A stretch of 64,000 nucleotides of DNA, from contig NZ_JACHNZ010000001.1 of NCBI RefSeq assembly GCF_014199685.1, positions 219,347 through 283,346 on the forward strand, given 5' to 3'. The position numbers and the translations under genes are program-made. The notes beneath the pieces were generated by a model that was not told the DNA's origin, searched no databases, and saw nothing but the letters and a program-made list of their open reading frames with translations. Numbering within the stretch: the first letter of the stretch is position 1; each line of letters opens with the position of its first letter. This DNA comes from Sphingosinicella soli. Its GTDB lineage: Bacteria > Pseudomonadota > Alphaproteobacteria > Sphingomonadales > Sphingomonadaceae. Of the stretch, positions 18,293-27,381 are shown in pieces.

Positions 18293-19555
18293 TCAGGCTT
18301 TCTTGGAAGACGTCGCTGCCGACGCGCCCTTGCGGACGAAGCAGCTGTAACCCTCGGACTTGAGGTTCCTGCAGAGATCGACCGCGTCGGTTACGTTTAC
18401 AAACGATCCGATGGCGAGACGATGATATGTCGCGCCCTTCACCTCGATCTCACTCCGGATCGGCTCGAATTCGCCAAGCGCACTGTTCTTGCGGATCAGT
18501 GTCTTCCATCCGGCGTTCAGGAACTCCGGCTTCGCGTAGGAACCGAGCTGAACGACCCAGGCGCCGTGTGAAGGCTTCGCCAGCGCGCGGATTTCCCGCT
18601 TCACGGCGGCAACCGGCTTCAGCGTCTCGAAGGCAGGCTGCACGGCGCGGATCTGAACGATCGGCTGCGCCGGTTCGGCAGCGATCGGCACCTCGGCCCG
18701 TGCTATGGTCACGGGCGCGGCTTCGACGCTGACGGCCGGAGCGGGTTCCGCAGCGGCGGCGATTGCGACGGCCTGCACCTGATGCGGCGGCGCCCATGCA
18801 AGCGCGACCGGGCGGCCTGCGTCGTTCGCGGCCGTCTGAACGCCGAGCACGGAAGCCGTGCGCCAGGCGCTGTCGGTGTTCGAGGCGATTGCCGCCCATT
18901 CCGCGACGCGGGCATCGACCGCGTCCGGCGTCAGGTCCATCGATGCGGTCGTGCGCGCTGCCGCCCATTCGCCCGAAAGCGCCTGTGCAAGCGCAAGGTT
19001 CTGGCGCAGACGCGGCGTCGAGTCGCCCGCCCGAACGGCGGCTTCAAGCAGGCTGATCGCCTTGCGGCTCTCGCCGGAAAGCGCCAGCGCAAGGCCGACA
19101 TCGGCGGTAAGCGACGGATCGCCCGCCAGCGCATCGAGCGTCGACAGCGCCGTGTAACGGTTCCCCGCGGCAAGCGAAGAAAGCGCCGCACGGAAGCGGA
19201 CGTTCGCATCGGCGGGGTTCATTGCCGAAAGGTCGCCGTAGGCTTCGGCCGAAGACTGATAGCGACCCGCCGCCGTGTAAGCCTTGGCGAGCGCGAAGCG
19301 CGCATCGGCGTTCTGCGGATCCGCCGTAACGGCAAGCTCGGCGAAGCTGATCGCCGCTGCAGGATTGCCCGCAAGCCGCGCGGCTTCCGCCTGCTTGATG
19401 AGAACGATGGAAGGTTGCGGAGCGTCAACGGACCCGATCGCCGTGTTCACATGCGCCGCCGGGCTGTTCGAAGACTGGCACGCGGTCAGAGAGGCCCCGA
19501 GCGTGAATGCGCTCGCGGCCAGCTTGAACACCGTATTGCTGCGCTGAGTCTGCAT
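18293..19555 (-). CDS. TPR-repeat lipoprotein with C-terminal SPOR domain
   Basis: A 420-residue protein. The signal peptide ends in a lipobox (SLTAC, Cys26), so it is a probable outer-membrane or periplasmic lipoprotein. Tetratricopeptide-like helices (about residues 50-220) contain repeated A-x-x-L-G/A-P motifs. A linker rich in Ala/Val/Pro leads to a SPOR domain (about residues 330-412, starting WVVQLGSYAKPEF). SPOR domains bind denuded septal peptidoglycan. It lies 28 bp downstream of the RHH protein gene on the same strand and probably belongs to the parA transcript. Confidence 0.87.
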   Translation of the reverse strand: MQTQRSNTVFKLAASAFTLGASLTACQSSNSPAAHVNTAIGSVDAPQPSIVLIKQAEAARLAGNPAAAISFAELAVTADPQNADARFALAKAYTAAGRYQSSAEAYGDLSAMNPADANVRFRAALSSLAAGNRYTALSTLDALAGDPSLTADVGLALALSGESRKAISLLEAAVRAGDSTPRLRQNLALAQALSGEWAAARTTASMDLTPDAVDARVAEWAAIASNTDSAWRTASVLGVQTAANDAGRPVALAWAPPHQVQAVAIAAAAEPAPAVSVEAAPVTIARAEVPIAAEPAQPIVQIRAVQPAFETLKPVAAVKREIRALAKPSHGAWVVQLGSYAKPEFLNAGWKTLIRKNSALGEFEPIRSEIEVKGATYHRLAIGSFVNVTDAVDLCRNLKSEGYSCFVRKGASAATSSKKA

Positions 19556-19583
19556 GGTCTTGGCCCCTTCACCCCGTTCACGC

Positions 19584-20195
19584 CTAATTGGCGGCGGATT
19601 TCCTCATGTCTTTCAAGGCATCCGGAAAATGCGTGGACAGATATTCGTCGAGCGCGGCCGTCACGAGTTGCTGCGCGGATTGGTTCGCATAAACACACGC
19701 GAGACGCAGTTTCATGTGGCGCTCGGGGTCGAGCCGCAGCGTAAATGCCGCCTTTGCCTTGGACCCGGCCATCGCACGAGGACGGTGCGCGGTTTGCGCC
19801 GGAGCCACGGTGATCGACGGGATCGCCACCGGAGCAGCGACCGGCATCGGCAGCGGCTCCACCACCGCAACCTCGGGCTGATCGTCCGCCGGTTCTGCCG
19901 TCGACACTGCCGCAGCAGCCGCCGCGAACTCCTCGGCGATCGCCTGTTGCTGCGCGGCGACCGGTGAAGGCACCGCCGTATCGATATCAGCCGCCGAACG
20001 CGGCTGAAAGTGCATCGGCTGCGCGGGCATCAGCGCGACGCGCTGCTCGGCGGTGAGCATGTCTCCGCCCATGTCATTCCAACCGAGATCATCGTCGGAC
20101 GCAAAACCATAGCCTTGCGGACGCATCGCGGGGCGCGCCTGTCCCTTCCGCGCCAGCAGACCGGCGCTCAAGGAAGCATAGTTTGCCTCGTTCAT
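19584..20195 (-). CDS. Ribbon-helix-helix-type protein paired with ParA
   Basis: A 203-residue protein. Residues 1-60 are a polar segment, 60-145 a flexible Ala/Pro/Val-rich linker, and 150-203 a compact domain (AAFTLRLDPERHMKLRLACVYANQSAQ...) with the beta-strand plus two-helix pattern of RHH DNA-binding proteins. It sits 39 bp downstream of a ParA ATPase gene. In plasmid partition systems a RHH protein of this sort serves as the ParA partner. That role is inferred here, and DNA binding is not shown. Confidence 0.7.
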   Translation of the reverse strand: MNEANYASLSAGLLARKGQARPAMRPQGYGFASDDDLGWNDMGGDMLTAEQRVALMPAQPMHFQPRSAADIDTAVPSPVAAQQQAIAEEFAAAAAAVSTAEPADDQPEVAVVEPLPMPVAAPVAIPSITVAPAQTAHRPRAMAGSKAKAAFTLRLDPERHMKLRLACVYANQSAQQLVTAALDEYLSTHFPDALKDMRKSAAN

Positions 20196-20234
20196 AACTT
20201 ACCTTTCCTCGGAACGGCCCCTTGCATCTTATTT

Positions 20235-20948
20235 TTAGCTTGCAGCTTTCCGGCCGAAGCCACCGGCGGTTCGCACGGCGGGGGTCGGCACATGCTGGCC
20301 CGGTGCATTGAACACCGTCCGGCGGAAGTTCTTCTCGAGCCGATCGGCGACGTACGTCCAGAGTTCCTGGATTTCCTGGGAGGACTTGCCGTCGGGCTCG
20401 ACCTCCATCACCGTACGCCCATCGATCATCGACGCCGCGAAATCGGTACGATGATGCAGCGTCACCGGCGCGACCGTGCCGTGCTGCGAAAGCGCCACAG
20501 CGGCCTCGTAGGTGATCTTGGCGCGCGGCGTTGCCGCGTTCACGACAAAGATCAGCGGCTTGCCCGCACGTTCGCAAAGCTCGACCGTAGCGCCTGCGGC
20601 GCGCAGGTCGTGCGGGCTCGGGCGTGTCGGGATGACGACGAGTTCGGCGACCGAAAGCACGCTCTGGATCGCGACCGTGATCGCCGGCGGCGTATCGATC
20701 ACTGCGAGCTTGAAACCCTTCTGACGAAGCATTTCGAGATCGGTGACGAGCCGCGCCACTGTGGTTTGTGCGAAGGCCGGCATTTCGGCTTCGCGCTCGT
20801 TCCACCAGTCCGCAAGCGAACCCTGGGGATCGATATCGATAAGAACGACAGGCCCAGCACCGGCCCTCTGCGCTTGAACAGCGAGATGGCCGCTGAGAGT
20901 GGTTTTGCCCGAACCGCCCTTTTGTGAAGCTAACGCGAGAACGCGCAT
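20235..20948 (-). CDS. ParA-family ATPase
   Basis: A 237-residue deviant Walker-A ATPase of the ParA/MinD type. ASQKGGSGKTTLSGHLAVQ is the nucleotide loop with the signature lysine, IDIDPQGSLADWW follows, and AVIDTPPAITVAIQS is the Walker-B region. It is not the chromosomal ParA of a parAB pair: no ParB gene is adjacent and the neighbours encode a RHH protein and SPOR proteins. It probably positions a cargo on the nucleoid. First gene of a three-gene minus-strand set. Confidence 0.88.
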   Translation of the reverse strand: MRVLALASQKGGSGKTTLSGHLAVQAQRAGAGPVVLIDIDPQGSLADWWNEREAEMPAFAQTTVARLVTDLEMLRQKGFKLAVIDTPPAITVAIQSVLSVAELVVIPTRPSPHDLRAAGATVELCERAGKPLIFVVNAATPRAKITYEAAVALSQHGTVAPVTLHHRTDFAASMIDGRTVMEVEPDGKSSQEIQELWTYVADRLEKNFRRTVFNAPGQHVPTPAVRTAGGFGRKAAS

Positions 20949-21136
20949 TGGCTTTTCCCCATAGACTCTGCGAATTGCAGGGCATGGATCGCACGTACAA
21001 AGCTAATTTTCGGTAAAGCCTTGAGGTTATTTCTTGAAAACGCTTCGATGATTGTCGGCGGAAATGCGTTGGCGGGTTGTCCGTGAACCCTGACAGGGAT
21101 TCCCTTGATGGAAAGACTGCTTTAGAGAACGCCACC

Positions 21137-22120
21137 ATGCGACACGGCCTCATCCTCGCGACTGCGTTTTTCACCCTTTTTGTTTCGGTTCCGACACTTG
21201 CAGGCGTCAAGGAAGGCGTCGTCAAGTGGCAGGGCGGCGATTACCGGGGCGCCGTGGTCGAATGGATGCCGTCCGCCGCCAAGGGCGACCCTGACGCGCT
21301 CTTCAATATGGGGCAGGCCTACAAGCTCGGGCGCGGCGTTCCGCTCGACAAGGCGAAGGCCGAAGACTTCTACCGCCGCGCTGCCGACAAAGGCCACGCT
21401 CCCGCGCAATCGAATCTCGGCATCCTGCTCGCCCAGCGCGGAGAAAAGAAGGAAGCTGCTGGGCTTTGGCAGAAGGCCGCAGCGAAGCGCGACGCCCGCG
21501 CGCAGTACATGCTCGGCGTTCTCCACTTCAATGGCGATACGCTGCCGAAGAATTGGCCCCTCGCTTACGCCTATATGACCCAGGCGAACAATGCCGGACT
21601 CCCGCAAGCCGGGCGCGCGCTCGCCACCATGACCGCCAGCCTGTCACCGGGCGATCGTGCCAGCGGCAGCGAGATGGCGCAGGCGATGATGACGGGCGAC
21701 AAGCTCGGCGCCAGCGGGAAGCCTGTCGCGCCCCCGCGCAAACTCGCCAATCCCGTCGCGGTGGACAAGCCGCAGGCGGCCTTGCAGAAACCCGCGCCGT
21801 CGCCCGGCCGAACCACCGTTTCCAACGCGGAAATCCCGCAGCCCCGCATCACTGCGTCCGCGCCGGCGACAAACGTAGCCGGCGGCGGCTGGCGCATCCA
21901 GCTCGGGGCGTTTTCACAGGAAGCCCGTGCCCGTGAGGCATGGACAGGGCTGCGGCGCGACTACCCGGGCATCGTCGCAGGTCTGGAACCGGTTTATGCG
22001 CCCAGCGGCAGCATGATCCGGCTACAGGCGGGCAGCTTTGCGAACCCCGGCGAGGCCAATTCGATCTGCCAGCGCTTGCGCGATACCGGCAGGCCGTGTT
22101 TCGCGGTCCACACCAATTAA
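21137..22120 (+). CDS. Secreted Sel1-repeat protein with C-terminal SPOR domain
   Basis: A 327-residue protein. The ATG at 21137 gives a signal peptide (MRHGLILATAFFTLFVSVPTLA). Sel1-like repeats follow (ALFNMGQAYKLGRGVPLDKAKAEDFYRRAADKG-type units, about residues 45-150). A Pro/Ala linker and a SPOR domain (about 250-325, beginning GWRIQLGAFSQEARARE) end the protein. It is divergent from parA across a 188-bp gap. With the TPR-SPOR lipoprotein on the other side, the ParA pair is flanked by two septum-directed proteins. Confidence 0.87.
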   Translation: MRHGLILATAFFTLFVSVPTLAGVKEGVVKWQGGDYRGAVVEWMPSAAKGDPDALFNMGQAYKLGRGVPLDKAKAEDFYRRAADKGHAPAQSNLGILLAQRGEKKEAAGLWQKAAAKRDARAQYMLGVLHFNGDTLPKNWPLAYAYMTQANNAGLPQAGRALATMTASLSPGDRASGSEMAQAMMTGDKLGASGKPVAPPRKLANPVAVDKPQAALQKPAPSPGRTTVSNAEIPQPRITASAPATNVAGGGWRIQLGAFSQEARAREAWTGLRRDYPGIVAGLEPVYAPSGSMIRLQAGSFANPGEANSICQRLRDTGRPCFAVHTN

Positions 22121-22206
22121 CCTTTCATCGACGGCTTTGCGCTAGCTCTGGATGCCCGCGGGACGCGTATGTCCCGAGAGTTGCTTTGGTGCGGGACAGA
22201 CCAGGA

Positions 22207-22542
22207 ATGATCAGCAGCAACATCACGGAGTTTCCACGCCGCCATGCTGCAGTGCGCAGCGGCAGGGTCAGCATGCTTCTCGCCTCGGGCGTGAATGTGG
22301 GCGCCTCGCTTCGGGATGTCTCCGCTGCGGGGGTCTTTGTTGAAACCGATCATCCGCTCCGACTCGGCGAGCCGGTCGTACTCTCGCACCCGCTCGCCGG
22401 AGCGATTCGCGCATATGTCGTCCGCGTCGGCCGGGACGGCGCCGCGCTGTCCTTCCCCGCAGGCGAGGATGCCGCCACGTTTGCGCTCGCCTCGCTGTGC
22501 GCGGGGATGACCACGGCTGTCGATTCTGCACTGAATGCCTGA
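22207..22542 (+). CDS. PilZ-like domain protein
   Basis: A 111-residue single-domain protein. The PilZ pattern is visible: an Arg-rich start (FPRRHAAVRSGRV) and DVSAAGVFVE as the (D/N)xSxxG motif. PilZ domains bind cyclic di-GMP. The N-terminal arginines are spaced RxxxxR rather than RxxxR, so ligand binding is uncertain. The ATG at 22207 (MISSNITEF) was chosen because the domain starts shortly after it. The end overlaps the next gene by 8 bp. Confidence 0.72.
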   Translation: MISSNITEFPRRHAAVRSGRVSMLLASGVNVGASLRDVSAAGVFVETDHPLRLGEPVVLSHPLAGAIRAYVVRVGRDGAALSFPAGEDAATFALASLCAGMTTAVDSALNA

Positions 22543-23473
22543 TAGCGCGAAGTCCGGTCCATTGCGGCAGCGCCTGCGCGCCTGGTGGGAAGGCTATGAT
22601 CTTGCCGAACTGAAACGGCGCCTCGCTGCGCGTGTCGCCAATGAGGATGCTGTCCCCTTTCCGCAGCCGTCGCTGTTGGAACGGTCTCAGACGGTCACAT
22701 TGCCGCATGCCGAGCCCACGAACTGGACACGCGAGCGTCTGGCAGCCGCGCAGATCGTATGGGGTGAAGGCTCCCTGTCACCGCGCGGCGTTTCGCAGTT
22801 GAGGGCGATATCCGCGCGCGCCGGGCTGGGTCAGCGAAGCCGCGTTCTGCATTTAGGCGCCGAACTCGGCGGTGTTGCGAGCGAACTGCAGGCATCGGTC
22901 GGCTGCACCACGCTCGCCGCTGAAACCCAAAGGCCGCTTGCGGACGCCTCGAACGGACGTGTGAGGCTACTGCGCGCTGCCGACGGCCCTCTCCTGCCGA
23001 ACGCTGATCTCATTCTCGTCGATGGCCTCTCAGAGCACGGCGAGCCCCTCACGACACTGCTCCGCAGCCAGTGCCAAACGCTCGTGCCGGGCGGATATGT
23101 CGTGGTGCGCAGCCTCGTGTTGACAGACGAACGGCAGGCATCATCGCCGCGCTACCGCGAATGGGCGCAGGCGGAGCCCGTGCGTCCGCGCCTCCGTTCG
23201 GTGGAAACGCTTTCGCGGCTGGTGGAGGACACGCGCCTTTCCGTGACCGCGATCAGCGACATCGCCGCCGACTATGCGGCCGAGGTCGAATACAGCTGGG
23301 GCGGCGCGATCGACCGGATTCGGGCGATGCACCGCACACCTGCGGGGCAGGCGCTGATCCCGCAACTGCTTGCGGAAGGCGAGCGCTGGTTGAAGCGGAT
23401 CGAACTGATTCGCGAAGGCGCAATCGGCGTCCGCGTTCTGATCGCAACGCGCCGGGACCGAGCCCGACGTTAA
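22535..23473 (+). CDS. Methyltransferase-fold protein of unknown substrate
   Basis: A 312-residue protein. The middle part has a class I SAM-methyltransferase-like layout: VLHLGAELGGVASELQ in the place of motif I, LILVDGLSEHGEP as a motif-IV-like strand, and LVPGGYVVVRSLV as the post-IV strand. The glycine loop of motif I is weak (GAELGG rather than GxGxG), so catalysis is not assured. It starts inside the end of the PilZ gene, which suggests co-translation. No specific family was recognised. Confidence 0.65.
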   Translation: MPDSAKSGPLRQRLRAWWEGYDLAELKRRLAARVANEDAVPFPQPSLLERSQTVTLPHAEPTNWTRERLAAAQIVWGEGSLSPRGVSQLRAISARAGLGQRSRVLHLGAELGGVASELQASVGCTTLAAETQRPLADASNGRVRLLRAADGPLLPNADLILVDGLSEHGEPLTTLLRSQCQTLVPGGYVVVRSLVLTDERQASSPRYREWAQAEPVRPRLRSVETLSRLVEDTRLSVTAISDIAADYAAEVEYSWGGAIDRIRAMHRTPAGQALIPQLLAEGERWLKRIELIREGAIGVRVLIATRRDRARR

Positions 23474-23477
23474 CGGC

Positions 23478-24356
23478 TCAAGCGGCCCAGTCGGCCCGAG
23501 GAATACCGAGCGCGTGAAGCAGTACGGTCAGGTCGCCGCGCCGAATCCGCATGTCCGCCGCGTCAGCGAGCTTGGGCTTGGCGTGGTACGCGACACCAAG
23601 GCCGGCAGTCTCCACCATCAGCAGGTCGTTGGCACCGTCGCCGATGGCGATCGTCTCAGTGAGGGCGATACCCCTGCCCTGCGCCGTCCCGGTCAGCGCC
23701 TCACGCTTGGCGTGTGCATCGACGATCGGCTCCAGCACCTTGCCCGTGAGCACATCTCCGCGCGTTTCGAGGACGTTGGCACGCGCCTCGTCGAAGCCGA
23801 TCATCGCCGCGACCGGGCCCGTGAAATGCGTAAAGCCCCCTGAAACGAGAAGCGTATAGACCTGTTGGCTTCGGAGCGTCTGCACGAGCGTGCGCGCGCC
23901 CGGCGAAAGACGCACGCGATCCCGCAGGCATTCATCGATGGAAGCGAGCGGCAAGTCAGCAAGCAACGCGACGCGGCGCTCCAGAGCCCCGGCGAAATCG
24001 ATCTCGCCGCGCATCGCCGCCTCCGTCACAGCGCTGATTTCAGCCTTCAGCCCCGCATAATCGGCAAGTTCGTCGATACATTCGACTGTAATCATCGTCG
24101 AATCCATGTCGGCGATGAAAAGGCGGCGGCGACGCTCCGCCGCCGACTGCACGATCACGTCGGCATGGGGAAGCACGGCCTCGACCGCGTCACGGACCGC
24201 GGCGGAGGGGCCTGTGCCGGAAAACTCGGCGACAGCCTCGGCCTCCATCCACCGGACATCCCCTGTTTCCATCCCGGCGGCTGCAGCGGCATCGCGCGCA
24301 GCGCTCATATCACCCGCAGATAGACGCTCCGATCCCACGATTGTAACAAGCTGCAT
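23478..24356 (-). CDS. serB: Phosphoserine phosphatase
   Basis: SerB (292 residues) is a HAD phosphatase that releases serine from phosphoserine. HAD motif I is IADMDSTMITVECID (DxDST), motif II is LLVSGGFTHF and motif IV is IGDGANDLLMV. The first about 85 residues are the divergent N-terminal domain. The ATG at 24356 is preceded by AAGGAAGGCGAGG, a good ribosome site. Its start codon overlaps that of the divergent miaA in the sequence CATG, so the 5' ends of the two transcripts must overlap in antisense. Confidence 0.94.
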   Translation of the reverse strand: MQLVTIVGSERLSAGDMSAARDAAAAAGMETGDVRWMEAEAVAEFSGTGPSAAVRDAVEAVLPHADVIVQSAAERRRRLFIADMDSTMITVECIDELADYAGLKAEISAVTEAAMRGEIDFAGALERRVALLADLPLASIDECLRDRVRLSPGARTLVQTLRSQQVYTLLVSGGFTHFTGPVAAMIGFDEARANVLETRGDVLTGKVLEPIVDAHAKREALTGTAQGRGIALTETIAIGDGANDLLMVETAGLGVAYHAKPKLADAADMRIRRGDLTVLLHALGIPRADWAA

Positions 24357-25230
24357 GGCCTCGCCTTCCTTGCCGCCGCTGGCGGTCATTGCCGGGCCGA
24401 CTGCCAGCGGCAAGTCGGCGTTCGCGCTGCGCATGGCGGAAACGCGGCGCGGTGTCATCATCAATGCGGATGCGAGCCAGTGCTACCGCGACCTGTCCGT
24501 TCTGTCCGCTCGCCCCTCGCCCGCTGAAACGGCGCGCGCACCGCACCGGCTCTATGGCTTCCTGGGGGCAGAATCCCCCCTCGGCGCCGCCGGATGGGCT
24601 GATCTTGCAAGGCGGGAGATCGGCCGCGCGCACGAACAGGGCCTGTTGCCTATCCTTGTCGGCGGCACCGGCCTTTATCTCCGAACGCTGCTTCACGGCA
24701 TCGCGCCGGTGCCAGAGATTGACCCGAATATCCGCGCAGCGGTTCGCGCACTCGATACGGCGGCGCTCGCGAAGGCGCTCACGCGCGAAGACCCCAACAT
24801 GACGGCGCGCCTCCATCCCAACGACACCCAGCGCATCGCGCGCGCGCTTGAAGTGATCCGCAGCACCGGCCTTTCGCTTGCACACCATCAGACGCAGCTT
24901 TGCGGCGGATTGCTGGGCACGGTGATGCTGGAGGCTGCCGTGGTGGAGATTGACAATGATGAACTCGGGCGGCGATGCGACGCGCGGTTCGATGCGATGC
25001 TGGAGGCCGGCGGTCTGAACGAAGCCGCGCGGTTGCTCGCAATGAACCTCGACCCGGCGTTACCGGTGATGAAAGCGATCGGCGTGCCGCCGCTCATCAG
25101 CCACATCAAGGGCGACTGCACGCTCGATGAGGCCGTCTTGCGGGCGAAGCTCGACACGCGGCGCTACGCCAAGCGGCAGCGCACCTGGTTCAGGAACCAG
25201 ACGCCGGACTGGCTTCGGCTTCAGCCTTGA
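24355..25230 (+). CDS. miaA: tRNA dimethylallyltransferase
   Basis: MiaA (291 residues) adds the isopentenyl group to A37 of tRNAs reading UNN codons. The P-loop GPTASGKSAFALRMAE is 14 residues from the start, as usual; INADASQCYRDLSVLSARP, GGTGLYLRTLLHGI and the C-terminal RYAKRQRTWFRNQ are diagnostic. No ribosome site is visible before the ATG at 24355, and its codon overlaps the serB start. Its last 41 bp overlap, tail to tail, the end of the hybrid kinase gene. Confidence 0.95.
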   Translation: MASPSLPPLAVIAGPTASGKSAFALRMAETRRGVIINADASQCYRDLSVLSARPSPAETARAPHRLYGFLGAESPLGAAGWADLARREIGRAHEQGLLPILVGGTGLYLRTLLHGIAPVPEIDPNIRAAVRALDTAALAKALTREDPNMTARLHPNDTQRIARALEVIRSTGLSLAHHQTQLCGGLLGTVMLEAAVVEIDNDELGRRCDARFDAMLEAGGLNEAARLLAMNLDPALPVMKAIGVPPLISHIKGDCTLDEAVLRAKLDTRRYAKRQRTWFRNQTPDWLRLQP

Positions 25231-27214
25231 ACACAGTGTCCAGGCTCTCGCGCACCTTCTGTGCAAGGCCTTCCATCGTATAGGGCTTGCGAACGGTTTC
25301 CGCCGGAGGATCGAGGGGTTCGCCGTCGACGCCGGTACGCGCGAAACCGCTGGTGTAGAGAATGCCGAGTTCGGGCCAGTGCTTCAGCGCCTCTCGCGCC
25401 AGTTCGTCACCGTACATGCCGGGCATCACGATATCGGTGAAAAGCAGGTGGATGCCCGGGTGTTCGTCGAGGATTTCCAGCGCTTCCTTGCCGTTCGCCG
25501 CATGGCGGACCGTGTAACCGAGTTCGCGAAGATTCTCGACTGTGACCATGCGAAGCTGATCTTCGTCCTCCACCACGAGAATCGTCTCTTCCGGGCTGCC
25601 GCCGACGAGCGGCATTTCTGCGCGCGGTGCAGAGGAAACGACGCGGCCGAGAATTTGCACGGGCAGATAGATGTCCAGGCGTGTGCCCTCGTCGGGCGCC
25701 GACTCGATCGAAATGTGCCCGCCGGATTGATGCACGAAGCCGTGAACCTGGCTGAGGCCGAGCCCTGTGCCCTTGCCCACCGGCTTGGTGGTGAAGAAGG
25801 GCTCGAAGACGCGCTCGACGACTTCGGCAGGCATTCCCTGTCCCGTATCGGTAACGCTTATCAGGGCATAGGCGCTCGCGACCTCGGCCTCGGGCAGAGG
25901 TTCGCCGTTCGGCACAAAACGCGCCGTCTCGATCCGCAGCGTGCCCCCGTCGGGCATGGCATCCCGCGCGTTGGCCGCCAGATTGATGATGACGTTTTCA
26001 AGCTCGCCGGGATCAACGAACACCGGCGGAATATCCTCGCCGAATTTTGTTTCCACCGTGATCCGTTCGCCAAGCGTTCGGCCGATCAGTTCGACCACCC
26101 CCATCATCAGCGTGTTGACCTCAACCGTCTGCGGGTTGAGCGATTGCCGGCGCGAGAAGGCAAGGAGCCGAGCCGTAAGAGACGCCGCGCGATTGGCGCC
26201 CTCACGCGCATTGTCGATCAGCTTCACGACACGGGCGTCGTCTGCCGTGATCCGGCGTTTAAGAAGGTCGAGACTGCTGATGATGACAGCAAGCATGTTG
26301 TTGAAGTCGTGCGCTATGCCTCCCGTCAGCTGGCCCACCGCCTCCATGCGCTGTGCCTGCCGCAGCCTGTTCTCCGCCGCCTCGCGAGAGGCGATCTCGG
26401 CGCGGAGCGCGACGTTCGCCTGCGTCATTTCGTGCGTGCGGGCGGCCACCGCCGCCTCCAGCACGTTGCGCCTTATCTCCCCGGCCTCCTCGCGCTCCAA
26501 TGCCAGTTTGGTCCGGTAGACCATGTAGGCAAGTGCGATCATCGAGATGAGCGCCGCCACGAGCAATGCAACGCCCAGCGCCGCCAGCCGATAAAGCGAC
26601 TGCGCACCAAGCTGGTCACGCTCGACCACCTCCTGCTGCCGCCGTTCGAGCACGGCGCGCTGCTCGGCGACGATTTCGTTCATCATCGCCTGAATCTCAT
26701 CCATCAGGCGCCGTCCGTAACCGGAGGCGACATCGGTTCGCGCCGCTTCCATGCGCCCGCGGCGGGTCATTTCAACCGAACGCGCCATTTCTTCCAGCTT
26801 CAGCGCAATAAGGCGCCGCAATACGACGAAGCGGGCGGTCTGCCGCTCGTCGCCTTCGCCGATCCGGCGCTGCAAATCGTCGAGCACGGTCGAGCTACGC
26901 GAGATCGCGGCCTCATAAGGCTCCAGAAAAACCGGATTTTCGGTTAGCACATAGCCGCGCTGGCTGCGCTCCGCCTCCTGCAGCGCGTTGATCACACGCT
27001 CGGCGGCCACCAGACCCTCGAAACCTTCGCTGGTGCGCGCCACGGCCTCGGTGCGCGTGCGTTCGATATCGACCGCACGCTGAAACGCGGCAAACGAAAT
27101 CGCCCCGATGCCGATGAGTGCAGCAAGCAGAGCGAACACGCCCACAACGAAATGCCAGGTTCGGCCCCCGACGCGGCGATCCTCGAACCCATTGGAAACG
27201 GTAGCGTCTTCCAT
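25190..27214 (-). CDS. CHASE3-type hybrid sensor histidine kinase
   Basis: A 674-residue protein. TM1 is about residues 21-43, the helical CHASE3-like sensor 45-200, TM2 208-233, then a coiled linker. The kinase core has the H-box GQLTGGIAHDFNNMLAVI (His302), an N-box (NLAANARDAM), G1 DTGQGM and GTGLGLSQV. The C-terminal receiver has ILVVEDEDQLR and the acceptor Asp in LLFTDIVMPG. It lacks a separate output domain and would pass phosphate to, or be controlled by, other proteins. The start at 27214 places TM1 properly; 27241 is also possible. Confidence 0.9.
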   Translation of the reverse strand: MEDATVSNGFEDRRVGGRTWHFVVGVFALLAALIGIGAISFAAFQRAVDIERTRTEAVARTSEGFEGLVAAERVINALQEAERSQRGYVLTENPVFLEPYEAAISRSSTVLDDLQRRIGEGDERQTARFVVLRRLIALKLEEMARSVEMTRRGRMEAARTDVASGYGRRLMDEIQAMMNEIVAEQRAVLERRQQEVVERDQLGAQSLYRLAALGVALLVAALISMIALAYMVYRTKLALEREEAGEIRRNVLEAAVAARTHEMTQANVALRAEIASREAAENRLRQAQRMEAVGQLTGGIAHDFNNMLAVIISSLDLLKRRITADDARVVKLIDNAREGANRAASLTARLLAFSRRQSLNPQTVEVNTLMMGVVELIGRTLGERITVETKFGEDIPPVFVDPGELENVIINLAANARDAMPDGGTLRIETARFVPNGEPLPEAEVASAYALISVTDTGQGMPAEVVERVFEPFFTTKPVGKGTGLGLSQVHGFVHQSGGHISIESAPDEGTRLDIYLPVQILGRVVSSAPRAEMPLVGGSPEETILVVEDEDQLRMVTVENLRELGYTVRHAANGKEALEILDEHPGIHLLFTDIVMPGMYGDELAREALKHWPELGILYTSGFARTGVDGEPLDPPAETVRKPYTMEGLAQKVRESLDTVFKAEAEASPASGS

Positions 27215-27381
27215 CGCGCCTATCTTGCCGAACTTGAGCATCGAAGGCGAGAGTTGATAGTATGGAAGACGTTTTGCATCTATCGTACGTATTTGAAGCA
27301 TTATTTGTACAAAAATTACAAGACATGGGGTTGCCATGAATGTTTTAATCTCGTACATGCGCGGGCCGAATCAAGGAAACC

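Noticed and set aside
25127..26947. 606-codon plus-strand open frame opposite the hybrid kinase
   Set aside because: The minus strand has an unbroken set of kinase motifs; the plus-strand translation has none.
27336..27381. Possible leader peptide before ilvB (ATG at 27336, MNVLIS...)
   Set aside because: The frame runs into ilvB without a nearby stop, has no run of branched-chain codons and no hairpin pair follows.
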